A DNA stretch of 14,858 nt from a bacterium (Candidatus Howlettbacteria) CG_4_10_14_0_8_um_filter_40_9 (lineage in GTDB: Bacteria > Patescibacteriota > CPR2 > UBA1875 > GCA-2785325), in NCBI GenBank assembly GCA_002785325.1, contig PFMH01000082.1:1-14858 (forward strand). Reading direction: 5' to 3'. The translations under genes and the position numbers were made by a program. Position 1 is the first letter of the stretch; each line of letters opens with the position of its first letter. Shown in pieces: positions 13,742 through 14,858 of the stretch. The notes beneath the pieces are model-generated. The model was not told the DNA's origin and did no database searches. It was given only the letters and a program-made list of their open reading frames with translations.

Positions 13742-13771
13742 ATTTTAGCTTGGTTTTCATATGCAAGTCAA
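13742..13771 (-). promoter_or_regulatory. Promoter of the small acidic protein gene
   Basis: On the minus strand, TTGACT (13766-13771), 18-nt spacer, TAAAAT (13742-13747); both hexamers match consensus in five of six positions. It predicts a leader of about 35 nt ending in GCGAGGAAAC before ATG. Confidence 0.65.
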
Positions 13772-13846
13772 GGATAAAATTCTATCTAGTACTTAAGTTC
13801 TTAGATCATTTTAAATTGCTTGATAAATTACTCTTTTTTATTCCTG

Positions 13847-14218
13847 CTATTCTTCAGTTATTTCTTCTTCAAAACCCGCTTCCTTCAATTTTCTTAAACT
13901 TTCTTCATCAAGTTCACCGAGTTTGTCTTTTATCTTCTTCAATTCTTTTTCAGCAATGTCTGCAGCCTGGTTTATGGATCTGTGCATGTCCTCGGTCCAA
14001 ACTTCGACAAAGACATCTTTTTGACCGGGGACACGAGCGATAATCTCACATCTATTTATCTTCCCATGGCTATGATGTCCGTCGTCAACTTCTAGTGTTA
14101 CTTTTACTTCTGTAATTTTGTCGTCGAAAAATCTGGGAAAATTTTGGACTTTTTCCTCGACATGTTCTCTTATGGTCGGAGTTAGCTCAAATTTTTTTGC
14201 GGTGATATCTATATTCAT
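13847..14218 (-). CDS. hpf: Ribosome hibernation-promoting factor, short form
   Basis: 123 residues with the RaiA/HPF/YfiA fold: MNIDITAKKFELTPTIREHVEEKV (first strand and helix), the middle strands VKVTLEVDDGHHSHGKINRCEIIARVPG, and the helix DMHRSINQAADIAEKELKKIKDKL. Such proteins bind the decoding region of the 30S subunit and silence ribosomes in stationary phase. It lacks the C-terminal dimerisation domain of long HPF (about 180-200 residues), so it should act like the short E. coli type, although its position upstream of secA is where long HPF sits in Bacillus. The C-terminal tail is acidic (EEEITEE). No SD before the ATG. Ends with TAG. Confidence 0.93.
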   Translation of the reverse strand: MNIDITAKKFELTPTIREHVEEKVQNFPRFFDDKITEVKVTLEVDDGHHSHGKINRCEIIARVPGQKDVFVEVWTEDMHRSINQAADIAEKELKKIKDKLGELDEESLRKLKEAGFEEEITEE

Positions 14219-14358
14219 GAGTCTACTTTTTAAATTCTAATATCTAAATCCTAAATTCTAAACAATCTCAAAATTCAAATGTTCAAAATCTCAAACTTCT
14301 TGTTTTGGTTATTGATATTTTTGTCATTATGATTTGTTTAGTATTTCTATATTAGGAT
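14219..14358. repeat. serS-hpf spacer made of degenerate TTAG/TTTGA-type repeats
   Basis: On the minus strand the spacer contains TTTGAGATTTTGAACATTTGAATTTTGAG-like units followed by TTTAGAATTTAGGATTTAGATATTAGAATTT-like units, a short heptamer-like periodicity (CTAAATC, CTAAATT, CTAAAC on the plus strand). No terminator or clear promoter is seen. Similar strings lie before ftsX and ftsE. Confidence 0.5.
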
Positions 14359-14858
14359 TTAGGATTTTATAATATCCATACCCATATATGACTGTAACAC
14401 CTTCGGCACCTTGATACTACCATCCTTTTGCTGATAATTTTCTAAAATTGCCGCCAAAAATCTAGGAGTTGGGACTACAGTACAGTTTAGAGTATGAGCG
14501 TTGAACTTTTTGCCTTCGTTGGTCCTATATTTAATATTAGCTCTTCTCGCTTGATAATCCGTTAACCAAGAACAACTATGGGTTTCTCGGTATTTACCTT
14601 GTGCTGGGAACCAAACTTCTATGTCTATCTGACGATGATTTTTTGGTCCCATATCGCCCGTTGATATTTCAACTAAACGATAAGGAAGTTTAAAGTCTCT
14701 AACAAATTGTTCGGCAATATTTAAAATAAAGTTAAAAGTCTTTTCGCCTTCTTCTGGTCGGCAAATAACTACTTGTTCAACTTTATTGAACTGGTGGACT
14801 CTAAAAACCCCTTTTGTATCCTTTCCGTATGTACCAACTTCTTTTCTAAAACACGGCG
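14359..14858 (-). CDS. serS: Seryl-tRNA synthetase, C-terminal part (cut by the window edge)
   Basis: The frame is open to the window end, giving about 166 C-terminal residues of a usual 420 or so; the internal Met at 14652 is not the start. Class II motif 2 is visible at the edge (CFRKEVGTYGKDTKGVFRVHQF), followed by EISTGDMG, the DIEVWFPAQGKYRETHSCS stretch typical of SerRS, and motif 3 (HTLNCTVVPTPRFLAAILENYQ). The enzyme charges tRNA-Ser (and tRNA-Sec where present) in the cytoplasm. One oddity: motif 3 has NCT where E. coli has NGS, while the catalytic Arg is kept. Confidence 0.95.
   Translation of the reverse strand, partial: PCFRKEVGTYGKDTKGVFRVHQFNKVEQVVICRPEEGEKTFNFILNIAEQFVRDFKLPYRLVEISTGDMGPKNHRQIDIEVWFPAQGKYRETHSCSWLTDYQARRANIKYRTNEGKKFNAHTLNCTVVPTPRFLAAILENYQQKDGSIKVPKVLQSYMGMDIIKS

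Noticed and set aside
13701..13766. Upstream ATG starts giving an 83-residue acidic protein with a basic N-terminus
   Set aside because: The promoter hexamers overlap this segment, and the SD is placed for the ATG at 13700.
348..14043. All plus-strand ORFs of 60-154 codons
   Set aside because: They are antisense to recognised minus-strand genes, or fall in spacers, with no SD or recognisable domains.
14359..14652. 97-residue free-standing protein
   Set aside because: The frame is open to the window end and encodes SerRS motif 2 upstream, so this is an internal Met.
1..14858. CRISPR array, insertion sequence or prophage
   Set aside because: No regularly spaced repeats, transposase, integrase or phage genes were seen; only REP-like short repeats.

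Overview
The window looks like part of the chromosome of a Patescibacteria / Candidate Phyla Radiation (CPR) bacterium with a low to medium GC genome and the standard bacterial code. Reasons: small compact genes; a SecA with an extra segment before the KREAYAADITYGTNNE-like motif; short HPF; surface proteins whose N-terminal domain (RDxDxNAxxYGG ... KSCGN) I recall from CPR genomes; and intergenic strings of degenerate TTAG/CTAAA-type repeats. The lineage is an inference. A full-length release factor 2 (UGA-reading) argues against the UGA-recoded CPR groups, and TAG and TAA both end real genes here. Every supported gene lies on the minus strand, so transcription runs from high to low coordinates.

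Layout in transcription order. (1) 14858-13515: 3' part of serS, short hpf, and a 61-residue very acidic protein with its own promoter. (2) 13385-10626: secA, with a promoter just beyond a terminator. (3) 10625-9885: a decayed patch containing a REP-like dispersed repeat, a cupin gene split by an in-frame TAG between its two metal-binding motifs, and a GT2 glycosyltransferase cut off just before the expected DXD motif. (4) 9815-4706: an accessory surface block. It holds two paralogous secreted proteins (541 and 484 aa) with the same head domain and the same LPxAG-hydrophobic-basic C-terminal anchor but different stalks. Between them lie a small membrane protein and a single-pass proline-rich protein. 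Strong hairpin terminators end three of the units. (5) 4611-36: prfB, ftsE, ftsX and a coiled-coil protein with a C39-like papain-fold peptidase domain.

hpf, secA, prfB, ftsE and ftsX occur in this order in many bacteria (for example Bacillus), so the cupin-to-surface-protein block reads as a roughly 6 kb accessory insertion between secA and prfB. FtsEX is the ABC-type complex that activates coiled-coil peptidoglycan hydrolases (EnvC, CwlO and PcsB in other bacteria); the gene after ftsX has the same architecture with a C39-like catalytic domain. SecA would export this hydrolase and the surface proteins.

The start sites fall into two classes. The six accessory or surface-type genes have clear Shine-Dalgarno sequences; the housekeeping genes whose starts are visible (hpf, secA, prfB, ftsE, ftsX), plus the cupin, have none, and the GT2 remnant has at most a weak one. 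No gene-free stretch exceeds 300 bases. The longest are 3219-3507 (tandem promoters and repeats), 7936-8189 (terminator and two inverted repeats), 7344-7596 (terminator, palindrome, strong SD) and 6161-6398 (hairpins only). I saw no tRNA, rRNA, CRISPR array or transposase.
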